Numbered from the stretch's first letter, positions 8,009-16,943 are shown. The stretch is DNA of 64,000 nucleotides from Actinacidiphila alni (GCF_900112845.1 NZ_FONG01000005.1:310502-374501), one strand, 5' to 3'. The notes: generated by a model from the letters alone, not told the origin. Program-made: numbers and translations.

Positions 8009-9580
8009 TCAGCGCGCGCTCTTGGCGGCGGCGAGATACGCGTCGGCCTGCGTCTGCAACTGGTCGAGGACCTTGTCCAGGCCCGCGTGCTCGAAGGCGC
8101 TCTGGAGCTTGGACAGCCCGGAGGCGACGTCGACGGTCCCGGCGAACAGCGGCTTGCCGTACTGGTTGTAGGCCGAGGCGAGCTGGCTGATGTTCGTCTT
8201 CACCGGGGTCTGGTCGAAGTAGAAGCTGGTGAACGGGTCGGTCGTGAAGTGGCCGTAGTCCTTGGCCCAGCCGAACCAGGTGCGTTCGCTGTCCACCATG
8301 CCCACGGGGGTGCGCTCCAGGCTGATCCGCCAGCACAGCGCGAAGCCCGGGAAGACGTACTTGCTCAGGGTCTCGAACTCGCTGTCGCCGTGCGCCTTCC
8401 AGTCCTTGCCCTCGATCCCGTACGAGACGAGGTCGTGGTTCTCCTTGACCGAGACCCAGTCCTGGAGCTTCATGACCATGTCGGCGTGGGCCGAATTCTT
8501 GTTGATCACCACATTGTTGGACGCCTGGAAGGTCGCGGCCGGGCGGGCAGCGGTGCCCTTGGCGAACGGCACCACCTGCGCTATCGCGGCCCCGTGCACC
8601 GCGGACGCGACGGCCCCGAAGGTCGTGGTGGTCAGACCGTCGGTGTTGCCGACGGTCGCGGCGTAGCGGCCCTGCCCGAACAGCCCCCGCACACTGCTGA
8701 CATCGGCGTTGAGCACGTCCTTGTTGAGGATGCCGTCCTGGTTGTACTTGCGGATCCGGTGCAGGGTCTCCACGACGCCCGGGGCCTCCCAGAAGGGGCG
8801 CGGGCGCGAACTGCCCGTCGTGCCCGCCCTCGGGTCCATCGCGAAGATGCCCGCGTTGCTGCCCGCCGCCTGGAAGAACTGGCTCGGGTCCTCCCACGAA
8901 TGGGCGTTGAACAGGCCGGTCGGCTGCGGCGTCACGGTGTTGTTGACGTAGCCGTTGTCCAGGCCGAACGGGATGAGGCCGCGGTCGTGCTGCTTGACCG
9001 CGTACAGATACCGTTCGAAGTCCTCGTAGGTCTCGACCGACCCGATGCCGTACTTCTCGGCGAGGTCCTGGCGGATCACCATGCCGGTGATGGCGCTGGC
9101 GTAGTTCACCTGCGGCACCGCGTACTGATGGCCCTTGTACGTCACGGACGCGCGGGCCTTCGCCGAGACGGTGGCGTCCAGGTGCGGGTGCGCCTTGTCG
9201 GCGAAGTAGCCGTCCATCGGCCGCAGCGAGCCGCTGGACAGCAGCTGGTCCAGGTGCAGCCAACGGGCCTCCAGCGCCTGGTCGAAGCGCTCGCCCGAGG
9301 TGAATTTGAGCAGCTCCTGGTTGGAGTAGTTCGTCCAGGAGATGAACTGGGCGTCGATGGTGAAGCCGAGATCGGCCTTGAGCCGGTCGTTCACGGCGCC
9401 GCGGATCGCGTCCCAGCCGACGGGTATGTCGCCGGGCAGCAGCATCACGAGCCGGTCCGCGGACGAACCGCTGCCGCTGCTGCACGCGTCGAGGCCGAAC
9501 ACCGCCGACGCCGTACCGAGGGCGGTCAGCGCGGCCGAGGATCTGAGGAAGGCGCGACGGGGCATCGTCGGTCGGGGCAT
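8009..9580 (-). CDS. Extracellular solute-binding lipoprotein (oligosaccharide ABC importer)
   Basis: The product has 523 residues. The N-terminus MPRRAFLRSSAALTAL combines an RR motif with a lipobox-like LDAC, so it is a probable Tat-exported lipoprotein. The length and the C-terminal YLAAAKSAR tail fit the LplA/YtcQ type of sugar-binding proteins that partner LplB/YtcP permeases. The ATG at 9580 follows AAGGAG. It sits between the PL8 lyase and two permease genes, so it likely binds oligosaccharides released by that lyase. No ATPase gene is present; such CUT1 importers in Streptomyces often share the MsiK ATPase encoded elsewhere (established for other sugar systems, inferred here). Confidence 0.88.
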   Translation of the reverse strand: MPRPTMPRRAFLRSSAALTALGTASAVFGLDACSSGSGSSADRLVMLLPGDIPVGWDAIRGAVNDRLKADLGFTIDAQFISWTNYSNQELLKFTSGERFDQALEARWLHLDQLLSSGSLRPMDGYFADKAHPHLDATVSAKARASVTYKGHQYAVPQVNYASAITGMVIRQDLAEKYGIGSVETYEDFERYLYAVKQHDRGLIPFGLDNGYVNNTVTPQPTGLFNAHSWEDPSQFFQAAGSNAGIFAMDPRAGTTGSSRPRPFWEAPGVVETLHRIRKYNQDGILNKDVLNADVSSVRGLFGQGRYAATVGNTDGLTTTTFGAVASAVHGAAIAQVVPFAKGTAARPAATFQASNNVVINKNSAHADMVMKLQDWVSVKENHDLVSYGIEGKDWKAHGDSEFETLSKYVFPGFALCWRISLERTPVGMVDSERTWFGWAKDYGHFTTDPFTSFYFDQTPVKTNISQLASAYNQYGKPLFAGTVDVASGLSKLQSAFEHAGLDKVLDQLQTQADAYLAAAKSAR

Positions 9581-9675
9581 GGTGAATCTCCTTGCGGGTC
9601 CTTGGAGTTCGTGAAGTCCTTCGGGACCGATCGGGCCCTTCGCGGCCCGGGGTCCCGGTGTCCTGGCGGGCGGGG

Positions 9676-10563
9676 TCAGCCCTTGGTGGCGCCCAGGGTG
9701 AGACCGCGGACGAAGTAGCGCTGCGCGAAGGGGTACGCCAGCAGGATCGGGCCGACGGTGACGACGGTGAGGGCCATGCGCAGCTGGTACACGGGCGCGG
9801 CGGCGGAGCCGGTCTGCAGGGCCTGGGCGGCGTTGACGTTGCCGATGAGGTTCTGCAGCAGCAGTTGGAGCGGGAATTTGTGCTCGTCGGTGATGAACAG
9901 CAGCGGGATGAACCACTCGTTCCAGAACGCGGTGGCGTAGAAGAGCCCGACGACGGCGAGGATCGGCTTGGACAGCGGCAGCACGATCCGTACGAAGGTG
10001 CGCAGTTCGCCGGCTCCGTCCATCCGGGCCGACTCCAGGATCTCCTCGGGTATCTGCCGGAAGAACGCGGCCTCGATGAACACCAGGAACGGGGAGACCG
10101 CCATGGGCAGGATCACCGCCCAGTAGGTGTTCTCCAGGTGCAGGTACTGCGTCACCAGGATGTAGAAGGGGACCAGGCCGCCCACGAAGAGCATCGGCAG
10201 ATAGGTGAGCGTGCCGAAGAACGCGCTGATCCGGGGCACCCGGCGGGAGATCACCCACGCCATGCCGGTGGTCGCGGTGAGGGCGACCGCCGTGCCGACG
10301 ACGGTGATGAACAGGCTGGAGACGTAGGCGTCCCGGATCGCGGACTCGGTGAAGATCGACCGGTAGGAGGCGAGGGAGAACTTCGTCGGGAAGAAGCTGT
10401 AGCCGGACCGCACGAGCCGGGACTCGTCGGTGAACGACGAGGCGATCACCATCCAGATCGGCAGCAGGCAGAACAGGGCGAAGCCGGAGACGACCACGAG
10501 GCTGGCCACGGCGAACGGTTCCACCGTGCGACGGCGCCGCGGCGGGGTGTCGGTGAGAGTCAT
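9676..10563 (-). CDS. Carbohydrate ABC transporter permease (MalG/YtcP type)
   Basis: The product is a 295-residue integral membrane protein with about six hydrophobic segments. The cytoplasmic EAA loop reads ESARMDGAGELRTFVRIVLP, which contacts the ATPase in binding-protein-dependent importers. The ending RYFVRGLTLGATKG is typical of YtcP-like permeases. The gene lies 18 bases downstream of the partner permease gene and upstream of the binding protein gene in one transcription unit. Confidence 0.92.
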   Translation of the reverse strand: MTLTDTPPRRRRTVEPFAVASLVVVSGFALFCLLPIWMVIASSFTDESRLVRSGYSFFPTKFSLASYRSIFTESAIRDAYVSSLFITVVGTAVALTATTGMAWVISRRVPRISAFFGTLTYLPMLFVGGLVPFYILVTQYLHLENTYWAVILPMAVSPFLVFIEAAFFRQIPEEILESARMDGAGELRTFVRIVLPLSKPILAVVGLFYATAFWNEWFIPLLFITDEHKFPLQLLLQNLIGNVNAAQALQTGSAAAPVYQLRMALTVVTVGPILLAYPFAQRYFVRGLTLGATKG

Positions 10564-10581
10564 CGGTGCTCAGCTCCCGGT

Positions 10582-11583
10582 CTAGAAGACCCTGGTGTCG
10601 CGGCCGAAGCGGCGGGCCACGAAGGTGGTGACGAGGACGAAGACCAGGCCGACGACGGACTGGAAGAGGCCGATGGCCGCGGTCATCCCGAAGTCGCCGT
10701 TCTGGCGCAGCGACCGGAAGACATAGGTGTCGATGACGTCGGTGGTGGAGAAGAGCGTGCCGTTGTCGCCGATGATCGCGTAGATCGTCCCGAAGTCGCC
10801 GTAGAAGATCCGGCCGACGCTCAGCATGAGCAGCGTCACCGTCGTGGGCGCCAGCAGCGGCACGGTGATCCGCAGCGCCATCCGCCACCGCGACGCGCCG
10901 TCGATCGCCGCCGCCTCGTACACCTCGACCGGGATCGCGGTGATCGCCGCCAGGTAGATCACCGACAGGTAGCCGGACATCTGCCAGACCTTGACGACGG
11001 TGAGGATCCACGGCCAGGCGCCGGGCTCGGAGTACCAACTCACGCTCGGCAGCGCGAAGATGTTCAGCATCTTGTTGACCGCGCCGCCCTGGCCGCCGAC
11101 GCCGGCGAGCAGTCCCTGCAGCATGATGCTGACCACGACCGGCGAGATGAAGTACGGCAGGAACACCGACGACTGCAGGAATTTGCGCAGGTAGCGGAAG
11201 CGGATCTCGTTGATCATCACCGCGAGGCCCAGCGCGCACACCGTCGTCGCGGCGATGAACAGGACGTTCAGCGACAGGGTGTTCCACAGGATGCGCTTGG
11301 CGTCGCCGGAGTCGAAGAAGAAGCGGAAGTTGTCCAGGCCGTTCCACGGGCTGCCGAACACGCCGTCGGAGATCGAGAAGTTCTTGAACGCGACGGCGAG
11401 ACCGGCCAGCGGGGCGTAGCTGAAGACCGCGAAGAACGCGGTGGCGGGCAGCGCGAGCAGGAGGAGCGCGGCGCGCCCGTGCACCCGGCGGCGGCCTCGT
11501 ACGGCGCCGCGGGACGTCTTGCGCGGGGAGGCCGGGGGCGCCTCGGACGGTGTGTCCGGCACGCGGTCAGTGACGCGGAGCAT
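10582..11583 (-). CDS. Carbohydrate ABC transporter permease (LplB type)
   Basis: The product has 333 residues. A basic N-terminal tail (about 40 residues) precedes six membrane segments. The signature FAVFSYAPLAGLAVAFKNF near the N-terminus and the EAA loop YEAAAIDGASRWRMALRITVP identify the LplB group. It forms a heterodimeric channel with the downstream permease. Its start overlaps the end of the LacI gene by 17 bases, so translation is probably coupled to the repressor. Confidence 0.92.
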   Translation of the reverse strand: MLRVTDRVPDTPSEAPPASPRKTSRGAVRGRRRVHGRAALLLLALPATAFFAVFSYAPLAGLAVAFKNFSISDGVFGSPWNGLDNFRFFFDSGDAKRILWNTLSLNVLFIAATTVCALGLAVMINEIRFRYLRKFLQSSVFLPYFISPVVVSIMLQGLLAGVGGQGGAVNKMLNIFALPSVSWYSEPGAWPWILTVVKVWQMSGYLSVIYLAAITAIPVEVYEAAAIDGASRWRMALRITVPLLAPTTVTLLMLSVGRIFYGDFGTIYAIIGDNGTLFSTTDVIDTYVFRSLRQNGDFGMTAAIGLFQSVVGLVFVLVTTFVARRFGRDTRVF

Positions 11584-12616
11584 GGCTGTCCTCGGTACGG
11601 TCGGCGACCGAATCTCGTGCGACGAGTTCGACCGGAAGCGTGATGGTGTACGGCTGTTCGTCCGGCCCGTCCGGGGCGTGGAGCAGCCGGCGCACCCCGA
11701 GCCGGCCCATCGCCTCCTTGGGCACGCTCATCGTGGTCAGCGCCGGGATGCTGTGCGCGGCGAGGTCGTCGTCGAAGCCGATGACCGACACGTCCTGCGG
11801 CACCCGGACGCCGCGCCGGCCCAGCACCCGCATCGCGGCCACCGCCGTCTGGTCGTTGGCGCAGAACATGGCGGTGAAGTCGGTCCGTTCCAGCAGGGCT
11901 TCGGTGGCCTCGGTGACCCCTTCGGGCTGGAGGTCGCAGGCGGCCACGAGCGCCGGGTCGAGCCGGACGCCGGCGGCGGCCAGCGCGATCCGGTAGCCCA
12001 GGTAGCGGTGTTGCAGGGCGGGAACGGACCGGATGCCCGCCTCGGGGTCGGACATCGGCCCGCCCACGAAGGCGATCCGCCGGTGCCCGCGGGCCAGCAG
12101 GTGCTCGACGGCCACCTGCCCGCCGTCGAGGCCGTCGGAGAGCACGGCGGGCAGTGCGTGGTGCTGGGACGTGAAGTCCACCAGCGCCGTCGGCACGTCC
12201 AGCGCCAGGACGGCCTCCAGCACGTCCTCGGTCGCGGAGCCGACCAGCATCACCGCGTCCAGCCCCGCCGACCGCAGATTCCTGCGCACCTCGGCCCTGT
12301 CCGGGCCGATCGTGCGGTAGTGCAGGGCGACGGCGTGCCGCGCCGCTTCCTCCTCCGCGCCGTGCAGGATCCGGGCCCAGAAAGGGGTCATCAGATCTTC
12401 GCGATTGCGCAGATACGCATTCGACAGCAGGAATCCGATCGAGCGCACATCGGCGGCCGAATTCCGGCGCGGCGGAAGGCGGTATCCGAGTTGATCGGCC
12501 GCTTTGCGGACCCGTTCGCGCAGTGCCTCGTCGACGTTGTCGCTGTGATTCAGAACGCGCGAAACGGTGCCCGCCGAAACCATCGCCAGGCGTGCGACAT
12601 CGCGTGTGGTTGCCAT
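11567..12616 (-). CDS. LacI-family transcriptional repressor of the PL8 locus
   Basis: The product has 349 residues. The N-terminal HTH reads TTRDVARLAMVSAGTVSRVL, with the hinge LGYRLPPRR near residues 43-51. A periplasmic-binding-protein-like effector domain follows (VRSIGFLLSN onward; AMFCANDQTAVAAMRVL and VIGFDDDLAAHSIPALT are typical). It is the first gene of the minus-strand operon and divergent from the GH130 gene. Two matching palindromes in the intergenic region are candidate operators. The inducer is presumably a product of the lyase pathway. Confidence 0.94.
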   Translation of the reverse strand: MATTRDVARLAMVSAGTVSRVLNHSDNVDEALRERVRKAADQLGYRLPPRRNSAADVRSIGFLLSNAYLRNREDLMTPFWARILHGAEEEAARHAVALHYRTIGPDRAEVRRNLRSAGLDAVMLVGSATEDVLEAVLALDVPTALVDFTSQHHALPAVLSDGLDGGQVAVEHLLARGHRRIAFVGGPMSDPEAGIRSVPALQHRYLGYRIALAAAGVRLDPALVAACDLQPEGVTEATEALLERTDFTAMFCANDQTAVAAMRVLGRRGVRVPQDVSVIGFDDDLAAHSIPALTTMSVPKEAMGRLGVRRLLHAPDGPDEQPYTITLPVELVARDSVADRTEDSHAPRH

Positions 12617-12634
12617 TGCGTCCCCAGTGCGTCC

Positions 12635-12744
12635 CGTTCATGAGCAAGTCATGGCTGCGTGGTGCCGGTGACGTTACGAAGGCCCATCGGCCGTGTCAAT
12701 AGGCTGGTCAGGACTCCGACCGGGCAGTGAGCGTTCATGAACAA
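12635..12744. promoter_or_regulatory. Candidate pair of LacI operators
   Basis: Two nearly identical sites, CGTTCATGAGCAA at 12635-12647 and CGTTCATGAACAA at 12732-12744, flank the divergent promoters of the LacI and GH130 genes. The second contains the perfect palindrome GTTCATGAAC. The 97-bp separation would permit looping or independent control of the two directions. Assignment to this repressor is inference. Confidence 0.55.
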
Positions 12745-12825
12745 CGAGGCTCTTGTGGGGCGTTGAGGGGCTCGCGCATGCTGGTGCGTGCCGCCCTGGC
12801 AGGAGCGATTGCCGAAGGAGATTCA

Positions 12826-13902
12826 TTGATTACGCCGGAGCCGGAATACGCCCCCAGGATCTCGCTGGAGCGCATCGGCGTCGTCATGCGCGCCGATCCC
12901 GACAATCCGCAGGAGAAACTGGGCGTCCTCAACCCGGCGGTCACCCGGGGCCCCGACGGGCACACCTACCTGTTTCCGCGCATCGTGGCGGAAGGGAATT
13001 ACTCCCGAATAGCGCGGGCCCGCGTGCTCTTCGACGGGCAGGGGCGGCCGTACGGCGTCGAGCGGCTGGGCGTCGTCCTCGAACCGACCGGCGGGTGGGA
13101 GCGCGACACGCAGACCGCCGGCGTGGAGGACCCGCGGATCACCCGCCTCGACGAGCTGGGCGTGTGGGCGATGACGTACACCGCGTACGGCCCGCTCGGC
13201 CCCCGCATCGGGCTCGCCACCTCGACCGATCTGACGGCCTGGCGGCGGCGCGGGCCGGTGCTCTTCGAGTACGAGGACCGCTATGAGACGGACTTCAACC
13301 TCTACCCGAACAAGGACGCCGTGCTGTTCCCCGAGCCGGTGACGGCGCCCGACGGGCGGCCCGCCTTCGCGCTGCTGCACCGGCCGTCCTTCGACCTGTG
13401 GGCGATCCGGTCCTCGGCGGGCGCGGTACCGCCGCGCGGCGTCGCCGAGACACGGCAGTCCGTCTGGGTCTCCTACGCGCCGGTCGAGGAGGTCGCGGGC
13501 TCGCCCGCGCGCCTGGCGCGCTTCGGGCAGCACCGCTTCGTCGCCGGGCCGGAACAGCCCTGGGAGAACGTCAAGATCGGGGCGGGCCCGGCGCCGCTGC
13601 GCACCGACGCCGGGTGGCTGCTGATCTACCACGGGGTCGCGGGCCGGCTCAGCTACGAATGGCCGCAGCCCGGCATCCGGTACGCGGCCGGCGCGATGCT
13701 GCTGGCGCACGACGACGTCACCGATGTGCGGTGGCGGACCGCGGCGCCGCTGCTGGAGCCCGCGACCTCGGAGGAGCGCAACGGCATCGTGCCCGAGGTG
13801 GTGTTCCCGACGGCGATCGACCCGCGGGGGGACGGCGCCGCCGATCTCTACTTCGGCATGGCCGACGACAAGATCGGGGTCGCGCGGCTCACGGTCGCGT
13901 GA
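12826..13902 (+). CDS. Glycoside hydrolase family 130 (beta-mannoside phosphorylase/hydrolase)
   Basis: The product has 358 residues if it starts at the TTG at 12826, which is preceded by GAAGGAG at five bases. Frames beginning at 12727 or 12778 lack a ribosome site. The five-bladed propeller family GH130 is indicated by GVLNPAVTRGPDGHTYLFPR, the catalytic VEDPRIT motif (Asp general acid), NKDAVLFPE, IYHGV and a late VPEVVFPTA. GH130 enzymes act on beta-mannosides such as Man-GlcNAc, mannobiose or mannan oligomers. It is divergent from the LacI gene and shares its control region, so it likely processes sugars imported by the neighbouring transporter. Confidence 0.87.
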   Translation: MITPEPEYAPRISLERIGVVMRADPDNPQEKLGVLNPAVTRGPDGHTYLFPRIVAEGNYSRIARARVLFDGQGRPYGVERLGVVLEPTGGWERDTQTAGVEDPRITRLDELGVWAMTYTAYGPLGPRIGLATSTDLTAWRRRGPVLFEYEDRYETDFNLYPNKDAVLFPEPVTAPDGRPAFALLHRPSFDLWAIRSSAGAVPPRGVAETRQSVWVSYAPVEEVAGSPARLARFGQHRFVAGPEQPWENVKIGAGPAPLRTDAGWLLIYHGVAGRLSYEWPQPGIRYAAGAMLLAHDDVTDVRWRTAAPLLEPATSEERNGIVPEVVFPTAIDPRGDGAADLYFGMADDKIGVARLTVA

Positions 13903-13968
13903 GGCGCGTGAGCCGCGCGTGTGCGTGTGGGCGTCCGTGTGCAGGCGTACGTGTGTACGGGACGGGCG

Positions 13969-14460
13969 TCAGTGGCGCAGGGCCGGGGAGAGGCGGCAGG
14001 TCACGCCGATCCGGTTCCAGGCGTTCATCGTGACGCACATCGCCAGCAGGCGCGGGAACTCCTCGGCGTCGAAGAGCGCGGCGGCCTCGTCGTACGTCGC
14101 GTCGGGGACGCCGTGGTCGCCGAGGCGGGTGACGGCCTCGGCGAGGGCGAGGGCGGCGCGCTCGCGGGCGGTGAAGAAGGGGGTCTCGCGCCAGACGGTG
14201 AGGCCGGTGATCTTCTGTTCGGTCAGGCCGAGGGCGCGGGCGTCGGCGCTGTGCTTGTCGACGCAGTAGGCGCAGCCGTTGAGCTGGGAGACGCGGATGC
14301 GGACGAGTTCGCGGACCACCGGGTCCAGGCCCGCGGCGGCGGCCTTGTCGAGGGCGCCCATGGCGGCGTAGAAGTCCGGGGCCTTCTCGCGGAGGTTGAT
14401 CCGGGGCGCGGGGGCGGGCACGGGGGCGTCGGTGGTGGCGGTGGCGTCGATCGTTGTCAT
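13969..14460 (-). CDS. AhpD-like carboxymuconolactone decarboxylase family protein
   Basis: The product has 163 residues from the ATG at 14460; a GTG at 14469 is an alternative start. It shows the AhpD-type redox motif NGCAYCVDKHSADAR with Cys63 and Cys66 and the downstream histidine. WRETPFFTARERAALALAEAVT and AMCVTMNAWNRIGV complete the pattern. Such proteins have alkylhydroperoxidase-like thiol activity. It is divergent from the MocR regulator gene with only 50 bases between starts, so it is probably the regulated target. No clear ribosome site is visible, so leaderless translation is possible. Confidence 0.9.
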   Translation of the reverse strand: MTTIDATATTDAPVPAPAPRINLREKAPDFYAAMGALDKAAAAGLDPVVRELVRIRVSQLNGCAYCVDKHSADARALGLTEQKITGLTVWRETPFFTARERAALALAEAVTRLGDHGVPDATYDEAAALFDAEEFPRLLAMCVTMNAWNRIGVTCRLSPALRH

Positions 14461-14479
14461 GCCTTTCACCGTACGGGCG

Positions 14480-14505
14480 AAGTGGCACCGCCTTGTGGTC
14501 CACTT
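14480..14505. promoter_or_regulatory. Candidate MocR operator
   Basis: AAGTGG at 14480-14485 and CCACTT at 14500-14505 form an inverted repeat. The right half reads GTGGTCCACTT, close to the AAGTGG-type motifs bound by PdxR/MocR proteins in other Actinobacteria. It sits in the 50-bp gap between the AhpD-like gene and the MocR gene. Confidence 0.5.
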
Positions 14506-14510
14506 GCGCC

Positions 14511-15977
14511 ATGGACGACTGGGCCACTCGCGACGGGCACGCCGCCGACTACGACCTGCTGCTCGACCTGGCCGCCGCCCGCGCGGCAGCCGGCGGCGGG
14601 GCCAGGGCCGGGCTCGAACACGCCCTGCGCGAGGCCGTGCGCGACGGCCGGCTCGGCGCCGGCACCCGGCTGCCGTCCAGCCGTGTCCTGGCCCGGGACC
14701 TGGGGCTGGCCCGCAACACCGTGGCGGACGCGTACGCGCAGCTCGTCGCCGAGGGGTGGCTGACGGCGCGGCAGGGCTCGGGGACCCGGGTCGCGCCGCG
14801 GCCGGTGGCGACGGCGGCCAAGGTCACCGCGCGGCCCGCCGACGCCCCGCCACCGCCGATCGCGCCCGCCGAGCTGGTGCCGGACGCGGCGACCGGGCTG
14901 CCGTACAGCCTCTGGCCCGGCTCGCCCGACCTGTCGTCCTTCCCGCGCGCCGCCTGGTCGGCCGCCGCGCGCCGGGCACTGGCCGCGGCGCCCAACGAGG
15001 CGTTCGGCTACACCGACCCCCGGGGCCGGCCCGAGCTGCGCGAAGCCCTCACCGCGTATCTCGCCCGGGTCCGCGGGGTCCGCACCGACCCCGACCACCT
15101 GGTGATCTGCACGGGGTACGTGCAAGGGGTCGGGCTGCTGGCGCGGGCGCTGTACGGGCGCGGGGCGCGCCGGATCGCCGTCGAGGCGCTGGGCTTCCCG
15201 GACACGCGCACCCTGCTGCGGACGGCCGGCCTGGAGACCGTACCGCTGGAGGTCGACGGGGACGGGGCGCGCGTCGAGCACCTGGCGGGTGTGCAGGCGG
15301 CGCTGCTGACGCCGGCGCACCAGTTCCCGACCGGGGTGCCGCTCTCGCCCGGCCGCAGGACCGCCGTCACCGGCTGGGCGCGGGGCTCCGGCGCGCTGAT
15401 CGTCGAGGACGACTACGACGGCGAATTCCGCTACGACCGGCAGCCGGTCGGCGCCCTCCAGGGGCTCGCGCCCGACCACGTCGTGTACGCGGGCACCGCG
15501 AGCAAGAGCCTCGCGCCGGGGCTGCGGCTGGCCTGGCTCGCGGTGCCGCCGCACCTGCTGGACGCGGTGGTCCGCGAGAAGCGGCTCGCCGACCACCACT
15601 CGCCCGTCCTCGACCAGCTGACCCTCGCCGAATTCCTCAGCTCCGGCGCGTACGACCGGCATGTGCGCCGGATGCGCCAGCACTACCGGCGCCGCCGCGA
15701 CCGCCTCGTCGCCGCCCTCGCGGCCCGCGCCCCCCACGTCCACGTCTCCGGCATCGCCGCCGGCCTGCACGCCGTCCTCCAACTCCCCCCGGAGACGGGC
15801 CCGTTGTCCGCCGTCGTCACCCGCGCCCGCGCCGCCGGCCTCGCCCTCAGCGGCCTCCCCGTCTACGGCGCCCCACCCACCACCCCACCCGCCCTGGTCA
15901 TCGGCTACGCCACCCCGCCCGACCACGCCTTCACCGGCGCCCTGGACCGCCTCTGCGACGTCCTGGCCCGCGCCTAG
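14511..15977 (+). CDS. MocR/PdxR-family regulator (GntR HTH + aminotransferase-like domain)
   Basis: The product has 488 residues. An N-terminal winged helix (about residues 33-100; SSRVLARDLGLARNTVADAY) is joined by a linker to a fold-type I aminotransferase-like domain. That domain carries TGYVQGVGLLARAL, VEDDYDGEFRYD and the PLP-lysine motif GTASKSLAPGLRLAW. MocR proteins bind PLP and activate or repress divergent genes. The start at 14511 is chosen because the HTH begins soon after; the upstream frame to 14454 overlaps the divergent gene. The AhpD-like gene is the likely target. Confidence 0.93.
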   Translation: MDDWATRDGHAADYDLLLDLAAARAAAGGGARAGLEHALREAVRDGRLGAGTRLPSSRVLARDLGLARNTVADAYAQLVAEGWLTARQGSGTRVAPRPVATAAKVTARPADAPPPPIAPAELVPDAATGLPYSLWPGSPDLSSFPRAAWSAAARRALAAAPNEAFGYTDPRGRPELREALTAYLARVRGVRTDPDHLVICTGYVQGVGLLARALYGRGARRIAVEALGFPDTRTLLRTAGLETVPLEVDGDGARVEHLAGVQAALLTPAHQFPTGVPLSPGRRTAVTGWARGSGALIVEDDYDGEFRYDRQPVGALQGLAPDHVVYAGTASKSLAPGLRLAWLAVPPHLLDAVVREKRLADHHSPVLDQLTLAEFLSSGAYDRHVRRMRQHYRRRRDRLVAALAARAPHVHVSGIAAGLHAVLQLPPETGPLSAVVTRARAAGLALSGLPVYGAPPTTPPALVIGYATPPDHAFTGALDRLCDVLARA

Positions 15978-16008
15978 TGCGACCGCCGGGTGCCGGGAAG
16001 GAGCGCGG

Positions 16009-16896
16009 CTACGCGTCGCCTTGCTTCCGGCATGCCGCCAGCAGGGGCGCCAGGCGGCGGGTGGAGGTGGTGGGGCGGAGGGCCAGAGAGGTTTGGAGGG
16101 CGGGGGGTGGTGGGGGAAAGGGGCGGAAGACGGTGCGGGTGGTGGGGAGGATGGCGGCCTTGGCGGCGTAGAAGACGGTCCAGGTGGGTTTGCCGGTGCC
16201 GATGGCCGCGAGGGTGTCCTGGTCGGTGGTGAAGGCGGGGCCGGTGCGGGGGGTGAAGCCGGCCGCGTGGCAGGCGGTGGTGATCAGGTCGACCAGGTGG
16301 GGGTTGGCGGCGCGGGGCGCGATTCGCAGCGGGAGATCGGCGAGGTCGGCGAGGGCGACGTGCTCGCGGGCGGCCAGCGGGTGCGAGGCCGGGAGGGCGA
16401 CGACGAGTTCGTCGCGCCAGACGGGGACGAGGTCGAGCCCCGGGCTCTCGGTGATGCCGCGCACGAAGGCGGCGTCCAGTTCGCCGTCGCGGACACGTTG
16501 CAGGCGCGGCCCGGGCGGGGCGCTGTGCAGCTCGACGGTCAGGTGCGGGGCGTCCTCGGCGAGGTCGGCCAGGAGCTGTTCGAGGCGGGCGCCGAGCCCG
16601 GCGTTGGTGCCGATCCGCAGCGTCACCAGCTGGTCGGCGCGCAGCTCGGCCATGGCCTCCAGGGCCGCCTCCTCGGCGGCGAGGACCGCCCGCGCCCGGG
16701 GCAGGAAGGCGTGCCCGGCGGCGGTGAGCGTCACCGTACGCGTCGTGCGGTCGAAGAGGTCGAGGCCCAGCTCCCGCTCCAGCTTGCGCACCTGCTGGCT
16801 GACCGTCGGCTGCACGATGTGCAGGCGTTCCGCGGCCCGCCCGAAGTGCAGCTCCTCCGCCACCGCCAGGAAATACCGGACCTGCCGCAGCTCCAT
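16009..16896 (-). CDS. LysR-family transcriptional regulator
   Basis: The product has 295 residues. It begins MELRQVRYFLAVAEELHFGR, with the winged HTH continuing through VQPTVSQQVRKLERELG and LFDRTTRTVTLTAAG, then a LysR substrate domain (LRIGTNAGLG; AFVRGITESPGL; LPLRIAPRAANP). The start at 16896 has a purine-rich GGGGGAACGG just upstream and matches the usual LysR N-terminus. It is divergent from the small tautomerase gene and probably controls it through the T-N11-A site at 16929. The ligand is unknown. Confidence 0.93.
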   Translation of the reverse strand: MELRQVRYFLAVAEELHFGRAAERLHIVQPTVSQQVRKLERELGLDLFDRTTRTVTLTAAGHAFLPRARAVLAAEEAALEAMAELRADQLVTLRIGTNAGLGARLEQLLADLAEDAPHLTVELHSAPPGPRLQRVRDGELDAAFVRGITESPGLDLVPVWRDELVVALPASHPLAAREHVALADLADLPLRIAPRAANPHLVDLITTACHAAGFTPRTGPAFTTDQDTLAAIGTGKPTWTVFYAAKAAILPTTRTVFRPFPPPPPALQTSLALRPTTSTRRLAPLLAACRKQGDA

Positions 16897-16928
16897 CCGT
16901 TCCCCCCGCCCCGCCAGGACCCTCATTG

Positions 16929-16943
16929 ATCACGATTCCTGAT
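16929..16943. promoter_or_regulatory. LysR-type box (ATCA-N7-TGAT)
   Basis: ATCA at 16929-16932 and TGAT at 16940-16943 form a dyad that satisfies the T-N11-A rule for LysR regulators. It lies 33 bases upstream of the LysR start and about 100 bases upstream of the divergent tautomerase gene. Confidence 0.55.

Noticed and set aside
8009..11347. A single 1112-residue minus-strand ORF
   Set aside because: Only the part from 9580 down encodes the solute-binding protein; the upstream part is an out-of-frame shadow of the permease genes.
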